From the NCBI GenBank assembly GCA_017461945.1, contig JAFTSB010000067.1:62001-126000 (forward strand): 64,000 nt of DNA, written 5' to 3'. Shown here in pieces: positions 22,424 through 30,654 of the stretch. The first letter of the stretch is position 1. Every line of letters begins with the position of its first letter. Position numbers and translations under genes: made by a program. Source of the stretch: Clostridia bacterium. Its GTDB lineage: Bacteria; Bacillota; Clostridia; Oscillospirales; CAG-272. A model generated the notes under the pieces. The model was not told the DNA's origin, ran no database searches, and saw nothing but the letters and a program-made list of their open reading frames with translations.

Positions 22424-23569
22424 TTACATCAGGCTTCTGTAAAGCTCGGCGATCTCGGCCTCGCTGGTTTCGCGAGGGTTGCCGGGACGGCAGGCATCGG
22501 CAAAGGCATCTCTTGCCAGTGCGGGGATATCCTCCTCCTTGGCAACGCCCTTAAGGGAGCACTGAATACCAACGTCTTCAGCCAACTGGCGAACGGCGTC
22601 AACAGCAGCCTTGCGGTATTCTTCCTGGGTCATATTATCTACGCCCTTAACGCCCATAGCACGGGCAATCTCGCGGTATTTTTCGCCGGTGTAATCCGCA
22701 TTGTAAGCCATAACGGTGGGCAACAGCGTTGCGCAGGCCTTGCCGTGAGGCATGTCGTAATAAGCGGAGAGGGTATGTGCCATGGAGTGGTCAACACCAA
22801 GACCTACATTCGAGAAGCCCATGCCGGCCACATATTGGCCAAGCGCCATGCCTTCTCTGCCCTCCTGGGTGTTCTCCACAGCACCGCGCAGACTCTTTGC
22901 AATGATTTCAATGGCCTTAATATGGAACATATCAGAAAGCTCCCAAGCGCCCTTGGTGATATATCCCTCGATGGCGTGGGTCAGTGCATCCATGCCGGTT
23001 GCGGCAGTCAGGCCCTTGGGCATCGTGGACATCATATCGGGATCGACCACAGCCACAACAGGGATATCATGCACATCAACGCAAACAAACTTACGCTTCT
23101 TTTCCACGTCGGTGATTACATAGTTGATGGTAACCTCGGCAGCAGTACCGGCGGTGGTGGGCACAGCAATGATCGGCACGCAGGGGTTCTTGGTGGGAGC
23201 TACACCTTCCAAAGAACGAACATCCTCAAATTCGGGGTTGGCAACGATGATGCCAATCGCCTTGGAGGTATCCATAGAAGAACCGCCGCCAATGGCAACG
23301 ATGCAATCTGCGCCGCAAGCCTTAAAGGCCGCAACGCCGTTCTGCACGTTTTCAATGGTGGGGTTTGCCTTGATGTCGGAATAAACAGCATAAGGAATCT
23401 TGGCGGCATCCAGAAGGTCGGTAACCTTGGCAGTTACACCAAACTTGATCAGATCGGGATCGGAGGCAACGAAGGCCTTCTTAAAGCCGCGGTTCTTGAT
23501 CTCGTCAGGAACAACGGAAATGGCTCCTGCGCCGTGGTAAGAGGTCTCATTCAATACAAAACGATTCAT
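22424..23569 (-). CDS. fucO: lactaldehyde reductase (iron-containing alcohol dehydrogenase)
   Basis: Reduces L-lactaldehyde from fucose or rhamnose breakdown to 1,2-propanediol. 381 aa, group III iron-dependent alcohol dehydrogenase. The cofactor motif GGGSSMDTSKAIG lies near 95-107. Metal ligands sit in TGMDALTHAIEGYI (Asp/His near 195-200), DHSMAHTL (His near 262) and DMPHGKA (His near 276). The stretch VPTTAGTAAEVTINYVIT and the PGNPRE tail are close to E. coli FucO. It lies 48 bases downstream of rhaA and forms an operon with it. Confidence 0.92.
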   Translation of the reverse strand: MNRFVLNETSYHGAGAISVVPDEIKNRGFKKAFVASDPDLIKFGVTAKVTDLLDAAKIPYAVYSDIKANPTIENVQNGVAAFKACGADCIVAIGGGSSMDTSKAIGIIVANPEFEDVRSLEGVAPTKNPCVPIIAVPTTAGTAAEVTINYVITDVEKKRKFVCVDVHDIPVVAVVDPDMMSTMPKGLTAATGMDALTHAIEGYITKGAWELSDMFHIKAIEIIAKSLRGAVENTQEGREGMALGQYVAGMGFSNVGLGVDHSMAHTLSAYYDMPHGKACATLLPTVMAYNADYTGEKYREIARAMGVKGVDNMTQEEYRKAAVDAVRQLAEDVGIQCSLKGVAKEEDIPALARDAFADACRPGNPRETSEAEIAELYRSLM

Positions 23570-23617
23570 TTGTAGTACCTTCCTTTATTATTTTTGAAGC
23601 AATGTTGCTTTACAAAC

Positions 23618-24868
23618 TTATTTGCGCGCGGCAAGTACATTTTTTTCGTACTGCTGCACTTCTGTAAACCAGCGCTCATCTGCAGGAACGCCGCAGCGGT
23701 TGCAGAACTCCTCCCAAACGATGCATTCGGGATAGAATTTCAGTTCCTCACTCATCACAAGCAGATCGGTGAATTTGCCCTCATCCTGCAGCTTTTTAAA
23801 GGCAGCATGAGGCATCAGCAATGCGCCCAACAAAGCACGCTGCATATTGCGCATGCCAACTACCCAAGCAGCTACGCGATTGATGCTGGCATCGAAGAAA
23901 TCCAGCGCCAACGCCACATCGCCCATGCGGCCGGAAGCCACCAGCTCCTTGGCGATCTCACGGGTCTCATCATCCAAACGAACAACGTGATCGCTATCCC
24001 AGCGAACACCGCGAGTCACGTGCAAAGCAACCTTTTTGTTGAACAAGAACATCGCGGATAGCTTATCGGATACCACCTCGGTGGGATGATAATGGCCGTT
24101 GTCCATCAAGGGCACCAAGCCGTTCTTAGCTACATAGCTCATGGTGAATTCGGCAGATCCAACCGTATAAGACTCCACGCCAATGCCAAACACCTTGGAT
24201 TCCAAGCAAACCAGAACCTTCTCCTTATCGTAAGGAATGGAAAGGATCTCGTCCAACGACTGAGCGAAACGCGCACGGGGGCCCATACGATCTGCGGGGG
24301 TATCCTTGTATCCATCGGGAATCCAAATGTTCATTACACAAGGAATGCCGGTCTCATTTGCAAAATATTCAGAAATGCGGATGCAAGCCTTACCGTGCTC
24401 TACCCAAAAGCGACGGACCTCATCATCGGGCGAGGAGAGGGTCAAGCCGGAGGCGGCCATGGGGTGGGAGAAAAAGGTAGGATTGAAGTCAATACCCATA
24501 CCGCGCTCCTTTGCATAGGAAACCCAACGCTTGAAATGCTTAGGCTCCAGCTTGTCGCGATCGGCAAACTCGCCCTTTTCAAAAATGGCATAGCTAGCAT
24601 GCAAATTGACCTTATGCTTGCCGCCAATCAGCGAAAAAGCTTTATCCATATCGGCCATCAGTTCCTCAGGCGTGGTAGCGCGACCGGGATAGTTACCCGT
24701 GGTCTGAATGCCACCGGAAAGTGCCTCTTTGGTGTCAAAGCCGCGGACGTCATCCCCTTGCCAGCAATGCATCGAGATGGCATATTTTTGCAACGCTTTG
24801 ATGGCGGCCTCGGTATCAACACCCAATGCCGCATATTTAGTTTTAGCCCATTCATAGCAGCTTGCCAT
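23618..24868 (-). CDS. rhaA: L-rhamnose isomerase
   Basis: Converts L-rhamnose to L-rhamnulose, the first step of rhamnose catabolism. 416 aa, as usual. Family marks are HCWQGDDVRGF near residue 34, SHPMA near 134 with FNPTFF just before, the metal-binding region with MDNGHYHPTE near 266, and LHVTRGVRWDSDHVV near 293. It is first in the rhaA-fucO operon and divergent from an AraC-type regulator. No rhamnulokinase or rhamnulose-1-P aldolase is in the window. Confidence 0.95.
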   Translation of the reverse strand: MASCYEWAKTKYAALGVDTEAAIKALQKYAISMHCWQGDDVRGFDTKEALSGGIQTTGNYPGRATTPEELMADMDKAFSLIGGKHKVNLHASYAIFEKGEFADRDKLEPKHFKRWVSYAKERGMGIDFNPTFFSHPMAASGLTLSSPDDEVRRFWVEHGKACIRISEYFANETGIPCVMNIWIPDGYKDTPADRMGPRARFAQSLDEILSIPYDKEKVLVCLESKVFGIGVESYTVGSAEFTMSYVAKNGLVPLMDNGHYHPTEVVSDKLSAMFLFNKKVALHVTRGVRWDSDHVVRLDDETREIAKELVASGRMGDVALALDFFDASINRVAAWVVGMRNMQRALLGALLMPHAAFKKLQDEGKFTDLLVMSEELKFYPECIVWEEFCNRCGVPADERWFTEVQQYEKNVLAARK

Positions 24869-24905
24869 GATTTAATCCCCCTTAAAAGGTTTTATTTTCA
24901 ATTTC

Positions 24906-24934
24906 ATTGTAACACAAATATGAGAAAATAATAA
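24906..24934 (-). promoter_or_regulatory. candidate activator-dependent rhaA promoter
   Basis: Extended TGT-TACAAT -10 (24911-24906) on the minus strand with a poor -35 (TTATTA) at 17 bases. The conserved AraC-locus motif begins ten bases upstream of this -35, as expected for an activated promoter. Confidence 0.5.
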
Positions 24935-24943
24935 GAACGGCTA

Positions 24944-24970
24944 TTTCACAAAAATAGGGCTATTTTTAAT
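24944..24970. promoter_or_regulatory. conserved AraC-locus motif, copy 1
   Basis: TTTC-A-CAAAAATAGG followed by GC-TATTTTTAAT; contains the inverted repeat AAAAATA/TATTTTT. A near-identical word occurs at 34581-34606 in the other AraC divergent region. Confidence 0.6.
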
Positions 24971-24978
24971 GAAACCTA

Positions 24979-25007
24979 TTGCAGAACAACGCTTTTTGTG
25001 ATATACT
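24979..25007 (+). promoter_or_regulatory. promoter of araC-type gene
   Basis: TTGCAG (24979-24984), 17-base spacer, TATACT (25002-25007) with an extended TGA, 29 bases before the ATG. Confidence 0.7.
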
Positions 25008-25035
25008 GAATGTATCTTACCAAAGGAGTGGCATC

Positions 25036-26034
25036 ATGAGAGAGGATATTCTGACACGCTTGGCTCAAATCAACGAAGAGGAACGCAAGATCCTGGATGG
25101 CGAGCACAAGGTAAACAAGCGCCTTTACACCGCCTTTGCCAAAGAATTTATCGTGAATAGCCACCGCTTGATGCAAGAGGGCGAGCAGATTGCCCTGCGC
25201 CGCCACACACGCTTTGCTGACTTTCCCGCTCACGGTCACAACTATGTAGAAATGACCTACGTAGCCAGCGGTCATGTTACCCACGTGATCAAGCACCGCG
25301 AGGTTAAAATGCAGGCCGGCGATGTTTTGCTGCTGAACCGCCATACCCAGCACAGCGTACGCAAGACCGGCGAGCACGATCTGGCGGTTAACATCATGTT
25401 GGCCACAGAATGCTTCCATTCGCTGGCATCGGTGCTGCCCCCGGCATCTCCCCTTTCCTCCTTTATGGCCGAAAACATCCGCTCCAATGGTGAGCCGGAA
25501 TATATGCTGTTTTCCACCGAGGGTGTCCCCCCTTTGGAAAACCTGTTTGAAAATCTGACCTATGCCTTGGTAGGCAACGACATCACCGGCGTTGACACAC
25601 TCAAGGCCACGGTGGCCTTAATCCTTCGTTATTTTGGCGAGCTGCCCGAATGTATGATCTCCGCCGCCCGTCACCGTTCGGATTCCGAGCTGCTGCAGGC
25701 ACGCATTGAGGACTATCTGCAGACCGATTTCCGCACCGCAACGCTCAGCGAGCTTGCCGAAAAGCTGGGGCTTAGCGTTCCCTATCTTTCCAAACGCGTA
25801 CGCGAGCTTTGCGGCTTTACCTTCAGCCAGCTTTTGCAGGAGGAGCGCTTCAAAGAAGCTATTCGCCTTTTGGAGGAAACCGATCTTCCCGTTGGCGACA
25901 TCATTATTGCCGTAGGCTATGAAAATACCAGCTTTTTCCACAATCAATTTAAAGAGCGTTACCATTGCTCCCCTTTCCGATGGCGCCGCAATCAGCGATT
26001 GCTGCATGAAAATGAAGAGCTTGGTGTACAATAA
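25036..26034 (+). CDS. AraC-family transcriptional regulator of rhamnose genes
   Basis: 332 aa from the ATG at 25036 with AAAGGAG ten bases upstream. An N-terminal cupin (HNYVEMTYVASG...GDVLLLNRHTQHSV, about residues 65-120) would bind the sugar; two C-terminal HTH segments follow (TLSELAEKLGLSVPYLSKRVRE about 240-260, and VGDIIIAVGYENTSFFHNQFKERY about 290-313). It is divergent from rhaA-fucO, so it probably activates them in response to L-rhamnose. Confidence 0.9.
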   Translation: MREDILTRLAQINEEERKILDGEHKVNKRLYTAFAKEFIVNSHRLMQEGEQIALRRHTRFADFPAHGHNYVEMTYVASGHVTHVIKHREVKMQAGDVLLLNRHTQHSVRKTGEHDLAVNIMLATECFHSLASVLPPASPLSSFMAENIRSNGEPEYMLFSTEGVPPLENLFENLTYALVGNDITGVDTLKATVALILRYFGELPECMISAARHRSDSELLQARIEDYLQTDFRTATLSELAEKLGLSVPYLSKRVRELCGFTFSQLLQEERFKEAIRLLEETDLPVGDIIIAVGYENTSFFHNQFKERYHCSPFRWRRNQRLLHENEELGVQ

Positions 26035-26085
26035 GCAAAAAAGCGCCTTTATGCAGGAAACGGAAACGCCCCTTCCCAATAAAAT

Positions 26086-26117
26086 AAAAAACCGGCCGAA
26101 ATAATCGGCCGGTTTTT
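26086..26117. terminator. bidirectional terminator
   Basis: AAAAACCGGCCGA and its complement with a short AT loop and flanking A/T runs, between the araC gene and the convergent Cys-rich gene. Confidence 0.9.
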
Positions 26118-26122
26118 TGCAA

Positions 26123-26980
26123 TCAGGAATTTCCGCAGCAACCAGACGAGCGTCCGCCACATCCGCCACTGCCGTTGGCGGTGGTAGCGGGCGAGGTGAT
26201 CGGGCAAAATGCCGAGGTCGGGAACGGCATCTTGCGGAAGGTGCAGCAAGGATCCTCCTCGTTCGGCTCGCAGCACTCCTTGTCGGGCAAGCAGAACTCG
26301 GTAGCCTGCACTAAAAGCTGACCGGGACGAACCAACCGAACAACCGAGAAAATACCAAGAGAAACCGTGAGATAGCGAACCGCACCATCCCCCATATCTA
26401 CCAGCGTTCCGTTAACGGTATCTGCCACCGAAGCGGGGATATCGCAGCAGCTGCAGCAGCAATGACAGCTGTTACAAGCCTCTTGGATCTGCGCCCCAAG
26501 CACCACCGGCTCTACCACCTCAACAACCGCCTCGGGATCCTTTTTGGCGCAGCAAACAGGCTCAGGAATCGAGCAAAATCCGTTGGTATCGCCGCTGCGG
26601 AACACGCTGACGCAACTCTCGCCGCCAAACAGCACCACACGCTTTTCCAGCACGGCAACGCCTTCAAATTCCTGGGATTGCCCCATAGGCACACAGACCT
26701 CAAAGGTCAAGGTGATATAAAAGCGGATCGAAACCGAGTAAAAACCGCGATTGAACTGAATGGGATCGGTGGTAATGTTGGCGCCGCAGAGCTTGGCGCA
26801 TTTGACGCGAACGTTGTTGGTGCGAGTGATCAGATCCTCTCCGACGGCGGTCAGAAAAACACGCACGTTCTCAAAGCAATCTCTGTCACGGCAGGCGTCC
26901 AGAATACGAGAGGCTTCAATGCCAAAGCTCTCACTCGCCCCCGAAGAATGTCCGAGACAGGAATATCTGTTTTCTCCCAT
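26123..26980 (-). CDS. cysteine-rich conserved hypothetical protein
   Basis: 285 aa with about 30 cysteines: C-x3-C (DACRDRDC), CC pairs near 143, a CxxCHCCCSCC cluster near 175, CCEPNEEDPCC near 238, and a Gly/Ser/Cys-rich tail. Long beta-type segments (FYSVSIRFYITLTFEVCV; VSLGIFSVVRLVRPGQLLVQ) suggest two similar beta domains. I do not recognise a named family; the N-terminus looks conserved among spore-forming Clostridia, and Cys-rich composition is common in spore coat/exosporium proteins, but that is only a hint. It is monocistronic, with GGAGGG before the ATG. Confidence 0.8.
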   Translation of the reverse strand: MGENRYSCLGHSSGASESFGIEASRILDACRDRDCFENVRVFLTAVGEDLITRTNNVRVKCAKLCGANITTDPIQFNRGFYSVSIRFYITLTFEVCVPMGQSQEFEGVAVLEKRVVLFGGESCVSVFRSGDTNGFCSIPEPVCCAKKDPEAVVEVVEPVVLGAQIQEACNSCHCCCSCCDIPASVADTVNGTLVDMGDGAVRYLTVSLGIFSVVRLVRPGQLLVQATEFCLPDKECCEPNEEDPCCTFRKMPFPTSAFCPITSPATTANGSGGCGGRSSGCCGNS

Positions 26981-27086
26981 AGGATAAGGGCCCTCCTTAT
27001 TGGATTTGAGCTACAAAAAGCAGCTCTTCCTTATTATGCTATGCGAGAATACCGAATTTGACAAAAAACTTGGAGTTTTGTCGAAA

Positions 27087-29369
27087 TCACTCCAGACGGT
27101 AGATACACTCCCCGGGCAGTAATATGTGCTTTTCTTTATCATACCCGATAAACAGATCCGGATATTCTTTTCTGGCAAGCACCAGCTCGTCAGGGGGCGT
27201 GGTATACGACAGTGCAAATATTTCTTTTGGGATGGGACCATGTGAGCCAAGAATCAGAACCTCCGGTGCTTCGCCGCTCCGTACAATATTGGCGTGAGCG
27301 GCATATTCCGTATAAGAAGCGCTTTGATAAAGCAGCTCGCTTTCTCCAAAGCGGAAGGACAAGCAATACGCAGGCTCTACCGATCTTTCTTCAAACAACG
27401 GCGTTGACAACTGTATGCTCCCCGTCTCAAACACCGTTAAGGGACAGTTTCGTTCATAAACCGTTACGGGAATCTCGGCGCGCATGGCGACCTCTAAAAG
27501 CGAAAAATGAACGGCAAGATCCTTCTCGGTGATCGGCGGCGGCAGCCAAAGGGCTCGCACGGGAATATCGCTTGCAAAGCGTGAGAGAGCGGTCACCTGC
27601 TTGCTATGATAATGCGTCAGTAGCAGAACATCCACATCGGTGGCGCCCATTTCCTGCGCCAAACGATAGCTCCCTTGCAATTGCGTGCGGCTTCCGTTTG
27701 AAAGATCACAAAGCACCGTGTCTCCATTTTGCACCAACACGATCCCCTCGTTACTTCCTTGATATCGATAGATAGCCTCAACATGGTCCTTGCCCGTCTT
27801 AGCAACTACGATCGTGCATATCACAAAAGCAAGCAATGCCACAGCCGATGGTACGCAAACAAGCGCGCGCCATTTCTTCAGATCGACCAGTAAGAGCACG
27901 GCAGTCATGAAAAAGAGTGGGATAAAAATGTACGGAACAAACTCCTGGCGCAGTGAAATCACACAATCCAGAGATGCCAGTTGTTCTGTTACGATCAGAA
28001 TGCCTTTTGCCGGCAAAGCGGTTATTGTTGCCACAATAGAAGCAACTGCCGGCAATGGCAGCAGAAGTACCGTGATCACCGACAAGATCAAAAGCGGAGT
28101 CAAAGGCAATAGCATTGCCAGATTGGATAGCGGTGCCACAAGAGAAAGCTCACCGAAAACCAGCCATTGCACCGGCAGGACGGCAATCGTTGCAGAAAAT
28201 GTAATAAAAAGCGAGGCGATCACAGCGCGCAAAGCGCCCACAGCAATTCCCTTGATTCCTTTTTGGGCCGGCAGCCATTGGTGCAGTTGATTCCAAAGCT
28301 CTCCAAACGCCAGAATACCAAAGGTAGCCAACATGGTCATTTGAAAAGAAAGATCAAACACCGCACCCGGGGTCGCAAGCACCATCGCAGCGCCCGAGAA
28401 ACACAAGGAGGTCAAGGGGTCACGGTCTCCCCCTGCAAAGAAGGCACCGCCTGCCATCAGCAGCATCAGCACGGAGCGCAGCATCGAAAATGTACACCCG
28501 GTAAAAATCAAATATCCGACACAAAGCACCGCCACACCGAGAATGCGCCAACGCCGTGACACTCGACAAAGATACAAAAAACGATCGGTAGCCCCGGCGA
28601 GGATCGACAGATGCAATCCGCTAAGAGCCAGCAAATGCGATAATCCTACGCGGCGAAAATCGCGCGTTACGCGATCCGAAAGTCCATTCTTTGTACCAAG
28701 CACCAAGGCAGAAATCAAATCCCCTTCATCACCCGAAACAACGCGCTTTATTCGCAAGCGTAAGCCTTCTCTGAAATCGGCCAGACGCGCACGGAAGGAA
28801 TGCGTGCCGCTTGCCATCAGTTCTACATCAGCTTGCGCAACCAAAGCGGCATAAGCGCCTTCGGCAACATAGCGGCTGCTCTCCCCCTTATAATATATGT
28901 GATCCTCCAGCGGTGTAATCGTAGCGCGCACACGAATTTGGTCGCCATAGTAAAGCGGAGTCATGCCGTCAAAAACCATCAAAGCATTGCCCTGCACGCG
29001 CTCCCCTGCCAGTTCTTCTACTTTCACCAAAAGGCGCGAGCCATAGGCGGTACGATCATAGATCTCCCGAACACGCACCACGCAGGTAACGGTATTGCTC
29101 ATATAAGAATCAAAATCTTCCTTTGCCTGTGTCCGATCCCATAACACGCGGCCGCCACCAAGCAACATGCACAGCAAAATTAAAAATACAGTCAAGGCGT
29201 GGTGGTCAAAGCCGCGGCATTTTGCACATATAAAAAACAATAACAGCAGCGCGGCCAAGACAACGATTGCGATTTGAAGAACGATATGCGAAACAAAGAA
29301 AGAAGCAGCAACGACCACGATCAAGCAAATGGTTGCAAACGCAAGAGGACGAAACCGCAAAAGTGCCAT
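27087..29369 (-). CDS. comEC: competence DNA-uptake channel protein ComEC/Rec2
   Basis: 760 aa from the ATG at 29369 (GGAG ten bases before it). Order: N-terminal membrane spans and an OB-like DUF4131 region (about 1-200), the Competence channel domain with 8-10 spans including LSGLHLSILAG near 245, and a C-terminal metallo-beta-lactamase-like domain (about 545-760). ComEC carries the transforming single strand across the membrane. In this protein the usual HxHxDH metal motif of the C-terminal domain reads THYHSKQ, so the last Asp and His are lost and nuclease activity is doubtful. No comEA is adjacent. Confidence 0.92.
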   Translation of the reverse strand: MALLRFRPLAFATICLIVVVAASFFVSHIVLQIAIVVLAALLLLFFICAKCRGFDHHALTVFLILLCMLLGGGRVLWDRTQAKEDFDSYMSNTVTCVVRVREIYDRTAYGSRLLVKVEELAGERVQGNALMVFDGMTPLYYGDQIRVRATITPLEDHIYYKGESSRYVAEGAYAALVAQADVELMASGTHSFRARLADFREGLRLRIKRVVSGDEGDLISALVLGTKNGLSDRVTRDFRRVGLSHLLALSGLHLSILAGATDRFLYLCRVSRRWRILGVAVLCVGYLIFTGCTFSMLRSVLMLLMAGGAFFAGGDRDPLTSLCFSGAAMVLATPGAVFDLSFQMTMLATFGILAFGELWNQLHQWLPAQKGIKGIAVGALRAVIASLFITFSATIAVLPVQWLVFGELSLVAPLSNLAMLLPLTPLLILSVITVLLLPLPAVASIVATITALPAKGILIVTEQLASLDCVISLRQEFVPYIFIPLFFMTAVLLLVDLKKWRALVCVPSAVALLAFVICTIVVAKTGKDHVEAIYRYQGSNEGIVLVQNGDTVLCDLSNGSRTQLQGSYRLAQEMGATDVDVLLLTHYHSKQVTALSRFASDIPVRALWLPPPITEKDLAVHFSLLEVAMRAEIPVTVYERNCPLTVFETGSIQLSTPLFEERSVEPAYCLSFRFGESELLYQSASYTEYAAHANIVRSGEAPEVLILGSHGPIPKEIFALSYTTPPDELVLARKEYPDLFIGYDKEKHILLPGECIYRLE

Positions 29370-29481
29370 GAATACCACACTCCTTTCTTGTTTTTTCAAC
29401 AAATTCCTTTTCATTATAGACAAAAATCGGCAAAGTGTCAACTTTTCCTATAGTCCCCCACAAAAATAGCATCAAACGCCC

Positions 29482-29510
29482 TTGACAAATACGTTTTTTT
29501 TCGCTATAAT
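29482..29510 (+). promoter_or_regulatory. acpP promoter
   Basis: TTGACA (29482-29487), 17-base spacer, TATAAT (29505-29510): perfect sigma-A consensus. Confidence 0.88.
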
Positions 29511-29559
29511 GATAAAAAAATATGCGACAACAGTTTGAATTTATTGGAGGAAGATTTCT

Positions 29560-29781
29560 ATGTTTGAAAAAGTAAAAGACTTGTTGGTTGAAGAACTGCA
29601 GCTCAACCCCAACGACATCACGCTGGACGCTGAGCTCTCCAAGGATCTGGGTATCAACTCCATCGAGTTGGCCGATCTCATCATGCTGTGCGAAGAAAAG
29701 TTCGGCATTGAGATCTCCGAGGATGATTCCAACACCTTTAACACCGTTGGAGACGTTGTTAACTATCTCGAAACCCTCTGA
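29560..29781 (+). CDS. acpP: acyl carrier protein
   Basis: 73-aa four-helix carrier. The phosphopantetheine Ser lies in LGINSIELADL (residue about 34); the residue before it is Asn rather than the usual Asp of the DSL motif, which is seen in some clostridial ACPs. Highly acidic. The ribosome site is TTGGAGGAAG. It has its own consensus promoter and terminator and stands away from other fatty-acid genes, so it could be the housekeeping ACP or a specialised carrier; the strong promoter favours a major role. Confidence 0.92.
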   Translation: MFEKVKDLLVEELQLNPNDITLDAELSKDLGINSIELADLIMLCEEKFGIEISEDDSNTFNTVGDVVNYLETL

Positions 29782-29790
29782 TCAAACTTA

Positions 29791-29820
29791 AAAGCAGAGC
29801 GCCTTGGCGCTCTGCTTTTT
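29791..29820 (+). terminator. intrinsic terminator after acpP
   Basis: AAAGCAGAGCGCC/GGCGCTCTGCTTT stem with a TT loop, then TT; very strong and of terminator form. Confidence 0.9.
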
Positions 29821-29871
29821 ACTTGTCATAAAAGCCGTGAACTGCCCTTATATTGTAACGAGGTGATTACA

Positions 29872-30591
29872 ATGAAGCAAAACAGGGCTTTTTTCTTTTT
29901 TGGAGCTGTATTTCTTTCCTGCACGTTGCTGTTCTCTGCCGTTTTTCGCGTATGTCTACAACAATTAGAGACCGAAATCCCCACCAACGGTTCATCCATT
30001 CGCGATTCGCCCGTGATCATTTTGGATGCCGGCCACGGTGGTGAAGACGGCGGCGCCACCGGCACCAACGGCGTTCTGGAAAAGGATCTGAATTTAACAG
30101 TTACCAACACGCTGGCCGCCTTACTGCGCCTATCGGGCTACACCGTAGTGGAAACCCGCACAGAAGATAAGCTTTTATACACCGAAGGCACCAAAAAGGG
30201 GCACAAAAAGCAATCCGATCTGGAAAACCGTTTGTTTTTTACCACCCAATATGAGCAATGCCTGCTGATCAGCATTCATATGAACACCTTTCCTGATACC
30301 TTTTGTCAAGGGGCGCAGGTATGGTTTTCTCCAAATCACCCAACTTCACGTGAGCTTGGCGAGCGTATACAAAACCGAATCACCAACCTTGTGCAGCAAG
30401 ACAATCATCGCCGCATAAAAGAGGCAACCAGCGGCATTTACATTCTGCGACACGCGCAGGTACCTGCAGTGTTGATCGAATGTGGATTTCTTTCCACTCC
30501 ATCGGATTGCGAAAGGCTTTGCACCCCTGAATATCAAAAAAAGCTGGTGCTGGCCATTTTTGATGCCATTGTGAAAAAAACAGAGTTATAA
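29872..30591 (+). CDS. cwlD: N-acetylmuramoyl-L-alanine amidase, CwlD-like
   Basis: 239 aa from the ATG at 29872 (GAGGTGAT upstream; a GTG three codons earlier overlaps that site). An N-terminal signal/anchor (residues about 7-25) precedes an Amidase_3 domain: metal ligands in LDAGHGGEDGG (His near 56), Glu in the VLEKDLNLTV region, SIHMNTF (His near 130), and the catalytic Glu in VLIECGFLS. Single-domain amidases of this length with an anchor match CwlD, which makes muramic-delta-lactam in spore cortex. It fits the other sporulation genes in the window. Confidence 0.88.
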   Translation: MKQNRAFFFFGAVFLSCTLLFSAVFRVCLQQLETEIPTNGSSIRDSPVIILDAGHGGEDGGATGTNGVLEKDLNLTVTNTLAALLRLSGYTVVETRTEDKLLYTEGTKKGHKKQSDLENRLFFTTQYEQCLLISIHMNTFPDTFCQGAQVWFSPNHPTSRELGERIQNRITNLVQQDNHRRIKEATSGIYILRHAQVPAVLIECGFLSTPSDCERLCTPEYQKKLVLAIFDAIVKKTEL

Positions 30592-30654
30592 TCTTGAAAG
30601 CCTGCCATCAATATGTTATAATAACGGTAAAGTAAGACTTGATGCGAGGTCCAT

